Shown here: piece after piece, positions 26,001 to 42,479 of the stretch
Position numbering within the stretch: position 1 is the first letter of the stretch
Layout of the letters: each line of letters begins with the position of its first letter
Assembly (NCBI GenBank): GCA_029706075.1
Contig: JAINUG010000085.1
Span: forward strand, 3,063,392-3,127,391
Direction of reading: 5' to 3'
DNA: 64,000 nucleotides
DNA from: Aldrovandia affinis
Lineage: Eukaryota > Chordata > Actinopteri > Notacanthiformes > Halosauridae
Notes under the pieces: model-generated
The model's database searches: none
Told to the model about the DNA's origin: nothing
The model's input: the letters and a program-made list of their open reading frames with translations, nothing else
Position numbers and translations under genes: made by a program

Positions 26001-27355
26001 TGGCACACACAAAAAAAAAAAGAGAGAGACTGCACTGTAAAACAGGGACAGCCTCCCCTACCCCACTCACTGCCTAAGATCACTTCAATACACACATTAA
26101 AAACCAAAGTTCCATTGGAAGCTATAATAACAATCGTGTTATCAATAACGATTATGAAGAAAAGGATTTATAAATGGGACTCACAAAATGTAAACAATTG
26201 AAATGGCAATTATTATTATTATTGGAAAAAATCATGCCTCATTGCGCAATTCACAATTTCATATCTCCCCCAATAATTGCTGTGATTTTGCTGTTTGTGG
26301 GTCGTTCTCAGGAGTGACATTGCATTTTGTCATTTTTCCGTTTAGCTGAATGGATTGTGCTCTAATGGTGTGTTATTATTTCTCAGTGGTGTGTAATGGT
26401 TTGTGTTATTCCCCTCCCAATTCACCTGCACTGGACGAGTTAAATGTTCTGTGTTGTTTATTTTACACCAGCGGCAAAACATTTTGCACTATATTTCTCA
26501 CTCAATGCATGCATGGCTCTACTGAGAATAAGTATATGTCATCAGAAATACACCATAACATGGGCATTTGTTTGAACTCATTTCAGTCAATGAATCCCTA
26601 TACCAGCAAACAGAACTCTTTCACAATTTTTAAACATGTTGCACTGTAGTTATAGCAACATTATATGAATATGGCAATCACAAAGGAGATTTTTTTAGAT
26701 AGGTTTCATGATACACTTGATAAGTGATGATATGCATCACGCACCATTGAGCATTCCAAATCAGCACTTGGAGGCCTGGCTGGAAGAATGGTGTCACCTA
26801 CAGGCTCAGGTTCAAGGATAAAACAACAACAATGGTTCAAAATGCTCAGTTGTGCATGTAGGCTCTTTATACACTGATGACACTGATACTGTCAAATCTA
26901 AATTCTTATTCTATTTGTGCTGCAGTATATTCTCCAAATTTTGCTCTGACTGCTTTGCAACAGGATAATATGTTTCTTTTAAAAACTGGGGAAGAGTTTG
27001 TGTGTTCTCCTTTAAATACTTTGATGCAGTTGAGTTTTCGCTGAAGACAGCCTAGTGGCAACTCGATTGAAATCAAATATAGAATGGAAAGCAGAGCAGA
27101 TCGTTATGACTGCTGTTAAAGAACCCGTGTTGTTCTGCTTGGGTTACAGCGTACGACACGTCCCCCAGCCGACCACACCTGGCACTCTTCACCTGCCTGT
27201 TCCTGCTGCTCTCCGTCCTGGGGGTGGCGCTGTACTGCACGGACCGCCGGCGGCCACAGCGTGTGTGCGAGGAGCTGGAGGCCATGCTGGCCGTTTACCT
27301 GCTACAGATGAAGCAGGTACTGTGGGGCTGCTGGATCTGGCTAACCATGCAGTGA
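4025..27355 (+). CDS. cnst-like: Consortin-family protein (consortin-like), nine exons
   Basis: Nine exons join with consistent phases (4025-4177, 8321-8351, 14405-14491, 17292-17412, 21569-21599, 21991-22099, 24015-24181, 24648-24777, 27150-27355) into about 344 residues. Residues 20-90 match the helical repeat of human consortin (CNST), including LCLHQIAE-type and KFIQ-type motifs. Residues 142-178 resemble a kinesin-light-chain-type TPR (FGNDHP). Residues 243-270 match consortin's ILK...RRVRF segment, and residues 287-306 are a single membrane helix followed by the ALYCT motif and a short tail. Consortin (about 725 residues) is a trans-Golgi protein that binds connexins and helps deliver them to the surface. 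This protein is half that length and lacks its long acidic middle. Position beside tmem179 suggests that it is the counterpart of mammalian C14orf180/NRAC, not of CNST itself. Family assignment is strong; orthology and function are inferred. Confidence 0.85.
4206..4230 (+). repeat. Hexanucleotide repeat giving three octamer sites
   Basis: The unit ATGCAA is repeated four times just inside intron 1, 28 bp after the exon 1 donor. It creates three overlapping copies of ATGCAAAT, the POU/Oct octamer. That octamers bind POU proteins is established; use of these copies is not shown. Confidence 0.8.
5393..5552 (-). mobile_element. L2-tail short interspersed element, copy 1
   Basis: Read on the minus strand it ends in the fish L2/SINE 3' tail (CTCTGGATAAGAGCGTCTGC and TAAATG). 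The body closely matches copies at 5806, 33582 and 38935. It is a short 3'-end-only copy. Confidence 0.65.
5806..5972 (-). mobile_element. L2-tail short interspersed element, copy 2
   Basis: Same body and tail as the copy 250 bp to the left, somewhat diverged. It lies in the same orientation as the L2-like reverse transcriptase fragment at 6604-7110, so it may be the 3' end of that LINE. Confidence 0.6.
6604..7110 (-). mobile_element. L2-like LINE reverse transcriptase fragment
   Basis: On the minus strand the translation includes SGSALAWFESYLADQSY, TGVPQSSVLGPLLFSLYT and, in a second frame, SYHCYADY. These are the conserved RT blocks of fish L2 (CR1-group) LINEs. The YADD catalytic box reads YADY and the frame is broken, so the copy is dead and 5'-truncated. 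Confidence 0.75.
7850..8110. promoter_or_regulatory. Possible conserved non-coding element in intron 1
   Basis: Non-repetitive AT-rich sequence packed with homeodomain-type cores (TTAATTAA, GTTAATTA, CAATAATCATG). It lies about 200-470 bp before exon 2. It resembles developmental enhancers of vertebrates, but only comparison with other fish would show conservation. Confidence 0.2.
8321..8351 (+). CDS. cnst-like: Consortin-like exon 2
   Basis: A 31-base microexon between TCTCTCTTTCAG and donor GTATCC. It encodes IAELFIEEKN and leaves phase 1. It aligns with IAESYFQEED of human consortin directly after CLHQ. Confidence 0.85.
8546..8582 (+). repeat. (TG)n microsatellite
   Basis: Pure TG dinucleotide run in intron 2 of the consortin-like gene. 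Confidence 0.95.
10527..10621 (+). repeat. Compound (TA)n(GA)n(G)n microsatellite
   Basis: Three adjoining simple runs: TA, then GA with one interruption, then ten or so G. They abut the left end of a Tc1-type relic. Confidence 0.95.
10622..11028 (+). mobile_element. Tc1/mariner transposon, 5' half
   Basis: The left edge carries GACAAAATAACAGAAACACC, which matches the terminal repeat of the Tc1 relic at 42 kb. Inside, the plus strand encodes KLTDRDRRTLNRIVAKHRKT, the second helix-turn-helix region of Tc1 transposases. The catalytic DDE part and the right terminal repeat are absent, so it is a truncated dead copy. Confidence 0.75.
11080..11470 (+). mobile_element. LINE 3' end (fish CR1/L2/Rex-type)
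   Basis: A C-terminal ORF segment containing YFIPAAIKLYNSSV is followed by a short 3' UTR with GGGATAATAAAGG and a tail of CTAACTAA repeats. These are typical of 5'-truncated fish non-LTR elements. It adjoins the Tc1 fragment. The clade is not settled. Confidence 0.6.
14405..14491 (+). CDS. cnst-like: Consortin-like exon 3
   Basis: Lies between acceptor AAACAG and donor GTAAGT, phase 1 to phase 1. It encodes VKALQFIQAEKMFYEVALLE, matching EKAMKFIQLERLYHEQLLAN of consortin. Confidence 0.88.
14733..14880 (+). mobile_element. tRNA-derived SINE with L2-type tail
   Basis: The head has RNA polymerase III A-box (TGGCTCAGTTGGTAGAGC) and B-box (GGTTGTGGGTTCAATCC) motifs. The tail is TAAGTCGCTTTGGATAAAAG followed by CGTCTGCTAAA. 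Further copies lie at 21333 and 51815. It is a SINE, not a tRNA gene, because the 3' half of a tRNA is missing. Confidence 0.85.
15191..15245 (+). repeat. (CA)n microsatellite
   Basis: CA dinucleotide run with one CGCG interruption, in intron 3 of the consortin-like gene. Confidence 0.95.
15270..16225 (+). mobile_element. CR1/jockey-group LINE, 3' part of ORF2
   Basis: The plus strand shows SGVPQ, LGPLLF, then INDLDRDVSIKIVTFADDIK with the FADD catalytic box. Further on come ANRMLGYIAKR, RGHRWKLVKRQI and FFFTQRVVDAWNSLPG, the typical C-terminal end. The frame changes several times and has stops, so it is dead. The 3' end (GATGGGCTGAATGGTCCG) recurs at 31795-31970. Confidence 0.85.
17016..17067 (+). 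repeat. (TG)n microsatellite
   Basis: About 25 TG units, roughly 225 bp upstream of exon 4 of the consortin-like gene. Confidence 0.95.
17292..17412 (+). CDS. cnst-like: Consortin-like exon 4
   Basis: Runs from acceptor GTGACAG to donor GTAGGT, phase 1 to 2. The translation ends DYERLAQLCIMSK, matching DFERLTKICATHQ of consortin. The first third is poorly conserved, so the acceptor is chosen mainly by phase. Confidence 0.75.
18507..19009. mobile_element. Non-autonomous hAT-like element
   Basis: A 503-bp unit bounded by inverted repeats AGGGTGACCAGA and TCTGGTCACCCT. It is flanked by near-identical 8-bp repeats, AGAAAGAC and AGAAATAC. An 8-bp target duplication is the hAT hallmark. It encodes no transposase. 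It sits in intron 4 of the consortin-like gene. Confidence 0.7.
21333..21440 (+). mobile_element. tRNA-SINE, 5'-truncated
   Basis: Starts at the B box (CACGGGTTCAATTCCC) and runs into the same body and tail as the SINE at 14733. The A box is missing. Confidence 0.8.
21569..21599 (+). CDS. cnst-like: Consortin-like exon 5
   Basis: A 31-base microexon after TTATTTTTTCAG and before GTATGT, phase 2 to 0. It encodes RPHLALEYSGK. Support comes from the strong splice sites and from phase agreement with both neighbours. Confidence 0.65.
21991..22099 (+). CDS. cnst-like: Consortin-like exon 6, TPR-like
   Basis: Lies between CTGTTTCAG and GTAAAC, phase 0 to 1. It encodes IRQKAFGNDHPITARSLELL followed by ATVYAEIGKTEYS. 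This has the spacing of a kinesin-light-chain-type tetratricopeptide repeat. Confidence 0.85.
24015..24181 (+). CDS. cnst-like: Consortin-like exon 7
   Basis: Lies between TCCACAG and GTGTCA, phase 1 to 0. It encodes 55 residues beginning SLGQCVSALSKRF and ending in a His/Arg/Lys-rich stretch (RHHHRKDPHPR). It has no clear match in consortin and stands where consortin has its long acidic region. Its reading frame stays open and in phase. Confidence 0.7.
24648..24777 (+). CDS. cnst-like: Consortin-like exon 8 with RVRF motif
   Basis: Lies between CTCTGTCCAG and GTAAGA, phase 0 to 1. It encodes TSILKRP and KPERRVRFREPEL, aligned with ILKKR and SKRRVRFQEIDD of human consortin. RVRF (residues 265-268) fits the RVxF docking motif for protein phosphatase 1; docking itself is inference. 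Confidence 0.9.
25790..26005 (+). mobile_element. tRNA-headed SINE, second family
   Basis: Head with A box (AGTGCAATGGTTAGAGAA) and B box (GGTTCAATTCCC). The middle holds TTGAGCAAGGTACTTAATCT and the tail is the L2-type GTAAGTCGCTGAAAAATCTG end. Better copies lie at 49687 and 60621 in reverse. Confidence 0.8.
27150..27355 (+). CDS. cnst-like: Consortin-like exon 9, membrane segment and stop
   Basis: Starts after GGGTTACAG in phase 1 and ends at TGA 27353-27355. It encodes a membrane helix (LALFTCLFLLLSVLGVALYC), then a tail with VCEELEAMLAVYLLQMKQ. Human consortin ends in the same way with LSVGGTALYCT and a short C-terminal helix. Confidence 0.92.
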
Positions 27356-29270
27356 CTATGACCAGCCAGAGGGGGAGCTCTGGGCACTCTCCATTCTTCC
27401 ACAGCCTCGCCCCAAAGCTTCAAACGGTTATCGCCTCCTGCAAAAGCATTGCATCCTCACTGTCTAGGCACGGTGCTAAGACGTGCATCCTAGATTGTAG
27501 CACTGCGCTTACTTACACCGGCATACTGTATATAAAACTGTATATTCCCAGAGTTATGTAGCTGTGTAAATATTTAGGTCATTGCAATGCCTTATTTATG
27601 TCGATGAGGTATTTAGCACATTGTAATGTCGACACTTAAAAATCATTGATTTCCACTTTTAGGTTTTTTACGTACCATCAATGTGGGCGAATGGTTCCAT
27701 GGAATCCAAAGCATTAATGTTTATCCCAATGACATGTGTATGTGTTAATATTTTAATATTTAAAACTAATAGGGGACTCCAAATGGATTATTGGGAAACT
27801 ACTATACAGTACGTCAAGTAAAGTAATATCACAAAATGAAGCATTATTAATGCAAACATTCCAATGTGGAGTATGCATTTCGATAACCTGAGAAAGATTA
27901 TCTAAAATCACACACACTGGATGTCATCGTTACAATTGAGCAGAGTTGATTAATTAAGACAAGCACAAATATTAACACCTTTTGCAAAATATAGGTAAAA
28001 ACAGACACTGCAGCTTCACAGCATAGTCAGTCTGTATTCATAGTCTATATTTTCAATACAGGTCACAAGTTTCTATTTTATTTACCACATGATATATGTT
28101 GTTTTTTTTGCTGGTAAATGAATCAGTTTTGATTTAGGGGAAAGAAACGTGATGCACAGCATTCTAATTCTACCCACATGGATGGTACATTCATGATTGA
28201 TTTGTAGTTCATAATTGAATTGAGTATTTTTTTAGCACAGAAATATGTATTCATTGTATATGTCAAATGAATCCTGTATCTGCCTATGAAGGAAATGTGA
28301 TTGTTTTTCCTGCAGAGTGTATAGTATATGCCTTCTACACTTTTAGATATAGTTACTAAAATGCCACAAGGAATGACATTTTCCATTATAGGGGAAAGAC
28401 TGTACCTTTTCTGTATATCTGAATATGTTAAAGTATGAAATATCCCTTTTGTTTGATTTTAAGTACATTTTGTATAGATTTTGCTATCTGTTAATTTTTC
28501 TATTTTTTAATTGCTCTTTGGTATTCAGATTTTAATCTTGATGTCTAATGCTGTTCAACCTAGCATTTCAGGACTAATGAATTCTTTGAAATTCTAACAG
28601 ACTGCTTGGTGCAAGTTACTTTGCATTAAGGTGCAACGCACTGTATCGTGGTAAGCACAGAAAATAACTTTAGAATGGAGCAAAATACATTATAGTATGG
28701 ATAAAACCCCAAAACAGGTATGGAAAAAAAAAAAAGAATGCTCACTATTTCATTTCTGGATTACCTTTTAAGACAGGCACTTTGACCCTTATGACAAGAC
28801 AAGTAAAGACAATAAAGCTTTAAAAAAACAATAAATAAACACAAGTACACTAATGTTAAATGTATGTTATGTATACTTTTAATTTTAGAGCGATAAAACA
28901 CAAAACACAGTTTCCAATAATATGTATTCTTTACGTGACAGGTTTCAGGGAACACATTCATAAGAAGCAAGACAGTCTCAAACTGTTTAAACATTTAAAT
29001 TTCAAAGCAATATGATGCAAAAGCTGTCTAGAAGAATACTGTCGGTATTAACACAGAATGATTCATATTCTACAAATCTTGCTGAACTGTCAGCCATCTT
29101 GAGCAATAAAAAATATCCCCAGAAAATCCACATGGCCTATCATTGATTATCTTTGTTTTGAACCTGTATTTCACCAGTGACAACGTGTATGCAGCCACGT
29201 TTAAGAGAAGTGCCTTTTATAAGGTTTTGTTTGTTTCTATTTTATTTGAATTATTTTGAATAAAACTGTC
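27356..29270 (+). other. Probable 3' UTR of the consortin-like gene
   Basis: AT-rich, repeat-free sequence directly after the stop codon. Candidate polyadenylation signals AATAAA occur at 28811 and 29259. The real end cannot be fixed without transcripts. Confidence 0.45.
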
Positions 29271-29916
29271 GTTGTGAACCAATGTGTCTCCCACATCATG
29301 TGGTGTAGCACATCACAGAAAAAAGGAATGACCAATGGCGATGACGATGGAAAACCGAGACCTAGGCCGTAGTCCAGGAAAATGTAGCAAAGAACACAAG
29401 GTGAAAGTGTAACCTAAGATTATAAATATATTTATCACATAACTGAACTGCACGGTCAAGCAAGGTCTTTGCAATGGAGACTAGCTACTATACCATAGAA
29501 TGCAGAAATTAATATATTTATAAACCATAAATGTATCACCTTTAAGAATGTCAAAGTGGGACAGCAGTGGCTTGGTTCTGTGTGTTTTTGGGGTGTTGAT
29601 AACTGCTTGTACAACCCATATCATTTATTTTTCAAAGGGGTTTTGAAAGCCAGGCATGGGATGGTCGAGACAAATTTGTAAATCTGTTTTAGTCCACCAC
29701 CACCAACAACTTTTATGTTTATGACTTATTTATACAGCAATAAATTGTACAGTGTGTACAATCTAGTGAAACATATTTAAATCAGTGAGAAGATTAGTGG
29801 ACAGGGAATAACAAAAAATAACACGTAGATGGGTCATCATCACTTCCGTCCAATTATAAAGTTTTGAGCTTTGCGAATACAGTGCTTGGTAGTAGTTGTG
29901 TACGTGACACTGCAAA

Positions 29917-29949
<33 letters not shown>

Positions 29950-31237
29950 CTTGCAGGAACATGCAAAGTACTCGGAGTTCACTATGCCACCAGCTCAGCT
30001 GAACAGAATGTACATATCTAGCGTAGGCGGTTATTTCTAAACTTCCCCACCACCACCACCCCCTCCCCCTGTGATCACACTCACCTGTGCAACAGCTGAA
30101 CAACTCCAGTGCAAGGGAGTCATTGACCTTCATGACAAAGGACAATACTTGCCCTTGGCATTTCCAATATAATTTATTTGACAATATTTGAATTTCTGAT
30201 TTCCGGTCAAATTAAGTGTATTTATTATACTGTATACTGACAGGCGTATATAGTATGTAGGAGACCAAATATTTGATTATTTATAAAACTTTACATTGAC
30301 ATTAATCAATTGCTTGGCTCAGTGTTCAAATGATTGTTAATTAACAAACATTTATGGAACATGAAAGAGAACCTATAGAAATAGGACAAATAGAAAGTGC
30401 ATTGTTATTATGAACTGTTCTGCCTGGAAGCATTGCTTAACACAAACATCTTGAAATATCATATCCAGGGAGCCCACCCCTAATGCGGCCCTTGTTTCAG
30501 TGACAGCTGTTCTCGTCCAACAGCCTTTCTTGTGTCAGAAGTGTTGTGTTGTTCAAAGGCAGACTGCTCATTTGCAAACCCGGAGATTTCTATTGTACAC
30601 TGCCATGCTGGAACCAGTAGTTATCGTGAAATAAATACATCAAGTCATACAGATTAGATCGTGCATATGCATCGTGACAAGAGGGAATGAATGATTCAGT
30701 CAATTTTTTTGTCCCTTTACAATCAGCCCAGAGGGGAATTATCAGCTTTGCGCTGCTGAGCTGAGATTCTCGCTCGTGGTAAGAAATGCTCAATGCAGCG
30801 TTACTTTCCCATTAAACAGCATCTAGCCGCTCATTTACGCCTTGCTGTGTGCCTTGGGGGTTGGGGGTTAGGGGTTGGGAGTTGGGGGGGAGAAGAGGAG
30901 GGACTTTCCAAGCAATACATAAATACTTACACAGAACTCGAGTGGAAAAAAAGGACTGGATGAGATTAGCCCTAGAGCAGATCCTTAGCCCAGTGCAGGA
31001 TCCGACTGAATCTCTAGCGCAAAACAGGATCAGAACTACTGCACAGAGAATCTGCGATGTGATGCAGATCCCCTCTGTCACTCGAAATGGGATAAAATCA
31101 AAGATCTCTCTGAATGATTGCTTTGGTGCGCCTGACTATTTCTGAGATGGCTTTACCCTCTGGCTCCTCAACGTTCCTCTGCTAAGCCCGCCGGCCGTGG
31201 GGGAAGTTTGTGAGTAACGCGCACTTCCTGTGGGGGG
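29271..31237. other. Tail-to-tail intergenic region and tmem179 3' UTR
   Basis: No coding exon is seen. A (CA)n run lies at 29917-29948. The right-hand part should hold the minus-strand 3' UTR of tmem179; minus-strand AATAAA occurs near 30174. The GGGGTTGGGGGTT-type run near 30857-30890 is low complexity. Confidence 0.4.
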
Positions 31238-37870
<6,633 letters not shown>

Positions 37871-37877
37871 GTTGGAG

Positions 37878-38010
37878 GGTTACACGGTGGTACAGTGGAT
37901 AGCACTGTTGCTGCAAAACAAGAAGGTCCCGGGTTCGATCGTGGCCGGGGCCTTTCTGTGTGGAGTTTGCATGTTATCCCCGCGTCCCCGAGTTTGTTTA
38001 CAGTGTGCCT
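37878..38010 (+). mobile_element. V-SINE/DANA-like SINE head
   Basis: Contains TACACGGTGGTACAGTGGAT, a B box (GTCCCGGGTTCGATC) and TGTGTGGAGTTTGCATGTTA. This head-to-body pattern is that of the DANA/V-SINE group of teleosts. The 3' part is lost. Confidence 0.75.
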
Positions 38011-38242
38011 ATATGTATCAGGTAAAACATCGTAGAAGGAATGGAATCCCTATAAACAAAAGACAAAAGGTATTTAATTTTAGGCAGAAATAAATACATC
38101 TACGAACTAAGGTAGGATCAATGCTGTGTGCATGGATGTAACTATGTTCACCTTACTCAACCTTCCATTTCTCTTTGATGGATCTTTCAGTCACAATCTC
38201 GAGTCTGAGGCCACCACCACCACATAATTTCCTCCTGGAAAC

Positions 38243-38325
38243 ATTACATTTTACATTTTAAACATTTAGCAGATGCTCTTATCCAGAGCGACTTACAAGA
38301 TGTGCATAAATACATGGTATAAGTC
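38243..38325 (-). mobile_element. L2-tail short interspersed element, copy 4 (truncated)
   Basis: Carries the tail and first half of the family seen at 5393, and stops abruptly after CATAAATACATGG. Confidence 0.7.
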
Positions 38326-38934
38326 TCTACGGGTAAGATGGAGGATGATGGGCTTGTTTCATATAATGTATGTGGTACATTAATGAAGAAGGGAGACAGA
38401 AGGTGGCTTTTTCACACCACTGAGACCCCCGGCTGAGAGCCAATTCTCAGGTTCCACACCTGTAATATTTTTCTTAATAATGAAACTGCAGGGATCAAGA
38501 TGGACTTAAAAGATATTACACTTGCAGTGCTATAGCAGAATCAACTGTCTCCTGTGTCTTTCACCTGAAATATATTTCTAATTTGTGTGGTGCTTCGTTG
38601 GTAATGCAAACATGTGGAGTGGCTGAGTCACAGTAAAGTAGGCTCACTTTCTAAAGGCAAGTGCCTCCCTGTGTCTTCAGCAGCACTGGCATGCACAGAG
38701 CTTCAGAAAAAACGTGATGGAACCTGATGTGGAAAGCAGCACGTGTTTGGGTGGAGTGTGTGCAAAATCCCTAACGAAAACTCAGAGGTACTGAAATGTA
38801 GGTTTTTAATCAATAAAAGTAAAAAGAATGTGCAGCCCCAACTCACATTTTTGTTCCTTTTTTTTTTACTTCTTGTTGTATATGTATACTTGTTTACTCC
38901 TCAAAAAAAAAAAAAATACTAACCTCTTCCTTCC

Positions 38935-39100
38935 CGGTGTTACAGGTATGTTATGCAGCTGCCAACAAGGATGTCTATCGCTGTATTACTGCACTGATCT
39001 CTTGTGTGAACAATGATGGTTCTTATCATGTATCAATGCACATCTTGTAAGTTGCTCTGGATAAGAACGTCTGCTAAATGCTTAAAATGTAAAATGTTGT
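38935..39100 (+). mobile_element. L2-tail short interspersed element, copy 5
   Basis: Plus-strand copy that starts at GTGTTACAGGTATG and ends at AACGTCTGCTAAATGC. It shows the element in sense orientation with its 3' tail on the right. Confidence 0.75.
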
Positions 39101-39109
39101 CCATTTTGT

Positions 39110-42060
39110 CCAATGTCGCAGTATCTAGGATCTGCGTTCCTTCTTTAACTGGAGACTGAAATAACAGGAGTGAACAAAACTGCGGTGTGGTAACCTGTTC
39201 TCCTTCACATACTGTGCACGCACAGCACTATTCTCCTGTTGCCTGTTGAAAGTGAAAAGAGGAGGACAGGTAACTAATATAACATGCCACCCACTTCACT
39301 GGGTCCCTGTGCCACAGGTTCTGGGCTCGCCCCTTCCATCCGCCTGTCAAGAGCAGCAGGGTAATATCTACGTGCTTCTAATATGGCGCCCCCCAGAGGA
39401 CATAGTTCAGCCGAGATGGTACAAAAGCTCAGGCCACCACACATTCCACCTTCCACCTTGCACCTTTTGCTGCCTTTCCCCAAATCGGGAAAATAACTGA
39501 GCATGCTCTGAAAATGTCAAAAATTACTTGTCCACTTTCTAATGGCTGTCAAAAGAAAAGCATTCAAAATACTGTGTGAGTCTGTTATTCCAGGAAGATT
39601 TAACTAAGTAGATGTGCAGACCATGGCACACTGATCAGCATGTTGCAAAATATCAACAGCGGAGAGTAATTTGCAAAACCATGCTAGAGCAAGAGCTTCA
39701 TTTCCATCATAATAATCAAGAAAGCTTTGCTGGCCGCTGTGAATGCATGAATACGGCGTGTGAAACGAATTGCATGATCACAGGCCTAAATTACAGTGCA
39801 ATTATGTCACACTTTTTGATGTACTCAAAATAACCTTTATTCAATTTATCTAGCTACAGTGAGAAAGGCTGTATATTTGCAAAATTCATAAAATCCATCA
39901 GGGGAAGTGAAAAAATAGATGTAAATGTATAGATCTCATAAATTTTCTCCACATTTGAAAACAGATCTTCAGCAGCAACACACAACACAGTTTTTCAAGG
40001 AGGTCATATTGCTGAAGATGAAGAGGACAGAGACAAAATGGCAATAAAAAGTGCATTAGAGAGGTCACGAGAGGTTCTCTGACATTGTTTTGCATTACCA
40101 AGTATTAATAGCACCACTGTCCTACAAGGGGCTTTTTTCCTTTTCTCACCTAGACAAGTATTTATATGAATGGGTTACAAACAACTCTGAATCATTTGTA
40201 CCCATCAGATTTTGTTAAGCTTTAGCCTCTGGTTGGAAGAATGATTTATATGCAATTTGGTTTCACAGACACCATGATTTTACATGATTTGTATCTTTTT
40301 TTCCAGATTAATCTGAGCAATTGTGCATGCAGTCAGACGATGGATCTGTGCTCCAGGAACCCCTACACAATCAGTGTGTCCTTATGAGTAACATTAAGGT
40401 ATTTTTCAGGGGTATCTCGGGATTTTAGAGGCTATTTGTTTGAGGGCTGCATGGAACGAAGGCTTATGTTGTGAATAATTTCACAGTTCCTTTTTACTGT
40501 CTGCTATGTCGTTTATTTTGACCAGAACAGCGTGGAAATCAGCATGCCTTTCATTATCTGGTAAAATGTTTGTGGTGTTTGGAGAAATGCAATATTCAGA
40601 AGGGAAATGTGGTCAGGCCAATGCTGGCTACAGATGCTGTTCAAGGTTTTAATCACGACGGCAAGAGCAGGCGACCTTTACGGCACATGGGCACAGCTTC
40701 TTACCAGCCATTCTTACACAGTGAGGAACGGAAGGGGGAGAGAGAGACTGGATTTGATGAAAGTAGGCATGCAACCCGCTATGGCTGTGGGGATGGAATA
40801 CATTTCAAAATGGAAAATGCCATGATATGCAGGGAATATAATATGAATTATAATTATCTATTAATATTAAACAGGTAGTTTGGTGTGCCCAAATATTATT
40901 GACATTATTTTTTGTGAAGCTAATGGAGAGATATTTGTGTACCGAGGGATTTAAAGAGACGGGTGTCGATTGGACATTTGAGATGCTTTTGAGTAATGGT
41001 TTAACTTTGGTCTTTCAATCAGATGTCTTGGTATTATTCCTGTGTCCATTGTAAATTCTGGCACCAAATTTCACAGCATGTGGCACCTGTGATACTGGTC
41101 ACAAGCAGAGGGCCACCTGTTCTGCTTTCTCCGAGCAGTGGCCCCAGGTGTCGCCTTCCCAGCAGTCATCTCACCTGGTCAGGGGCATGCTGGGAGGCCT
41201 TGGAGCACCAGAAGGCAATCCCCCTGCCTGTGAATTATGTATTCTGCACTGGGGCCCTGGGGAGACTTGGGCTCAAATGTGTGTTAAGTTATTCAACCCA
41301 GCAAAAGGGGGGAAGGGAGGGGAGAGGCCAACTTAAATGCACTCTCTTTGCACAGAGCAAATACGAAGAGAGATGGGCAGCAGAGTCTAGCTTTGGTAGG
41401 GCATCAATATTTCATAAGCATGGATCGCGGCAAGCAAACAGAGAATTTTAACACTGAAAAATCTGAGTGGCCATCAAATTTCCAAGGGGGAAATGTGGTG
41501 CACTTATTAAATAGATGTATAATAATCTATTATTTTTTATTTAATCATAATCATTATGTATGCATTTGGGGCATAAAATAACAATAAACCCAGACAAGCA
41601 ATTTCCTATTTCTAATGTTGACAGTGAACTTGCCACATTTAATAATTTAGCACTTATTAATAATTACTAGGGGGTTAATTATGGATGAGATGCTTTCGAT
41701 GTGCACAGAAAAACGGTGTAAAAGACGGTGTGGTGCTGTCCGAGGTGGAGCCTTAGTCTGGGCTCCCTTTGTTCCAATGAAGAGGTTTGATGGGAGCGAC
41801 TGAGAAGCCAATCACATCCTGTCACAACAAATATGCTCATCACGCCTGGAACCCAAGATCACGTATGACTGCAGAGGGTGACACGGTGGTCAAAGTGCAA
41901 AGGTCAAACTACACCATCATTGAGAAGGCCTTTGATCGCTCAAATCAGTGTCTTAATGAGGAAAATCCTCCATTTTCCATTACTGTGATCAAATACTTTT
42001 CCAAACATCCTGAAAGACTACATTCTGCTTTATAGAAGTGACTTGGGAAATGCATTGGTT
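39110..42060. other. Intergenic, nothing recognised
   Basis: Only short ORFs without splice context. I see no conserved protein motif, RNA gene or clear repeat. Confidence 0.4.
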
Positions 42061-42065
42061 GACGT

Positions 42066-42474
42066 ACAGGTAACTACCAAAATAAAGGAAACACTTGAAA
42101 TGAAGGGTTCTGATGGCTTTGTTATAGTGTGGGGTGCATTTTCCTGGCATGAGTTGTTACTGAATGGTTTAATTAGCATGGACATTATGTAAACCATATG
42201 CCATGGCCATCTCAGTCACCAGATCTCAACCCAATTGAACACTTATGGAAGAATCTGGAATGGTGCCTGAGACAACGTTTTCAGCACCATCAACAAAACA
42301 TCAAATTGGAATTTCTACTGGATTGATGTTTCTTCCCTCCAATAGAGTTACAGACACTTATAGAATCTATACCAAGTTGCACTGAAGCTGTTCTGGTAGC
42401 TTGTGGTGGCCGGACACCCTATTAAGGCACGTTATGTGGGTGTTTCTTTTATTTTGTCAGTTACCTGTATATAA
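42066..42474 (+). mobile_element. Internally deleted Tc1/mariner transposon
   Basis: Both ends are present as inverted repeats: CAGGTAACT, then AAAATAAAGGAAACAC on the left and its complement on the right. The insertion sits between TA dinucleotides, as Tc1 elements do. The inside keeps only the transposase end, MPWPSQSPDLNPIEHLWKN, which includes the conserved SPDLNPIEHLW motif. The N-terminal half is deleted, so it is non-autonomous. Confidence 0.85.
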
Positions 42475-42479
42475 AAATG

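Noticed and set aside
27055-27561. 168-residue plus-strand ORF over consortin-like exon 9
   Set aside because: It is in a different frame from the consortin match. The real exon is 27150-27355 in the frame that gives the membrane helix and ALYCT motif.
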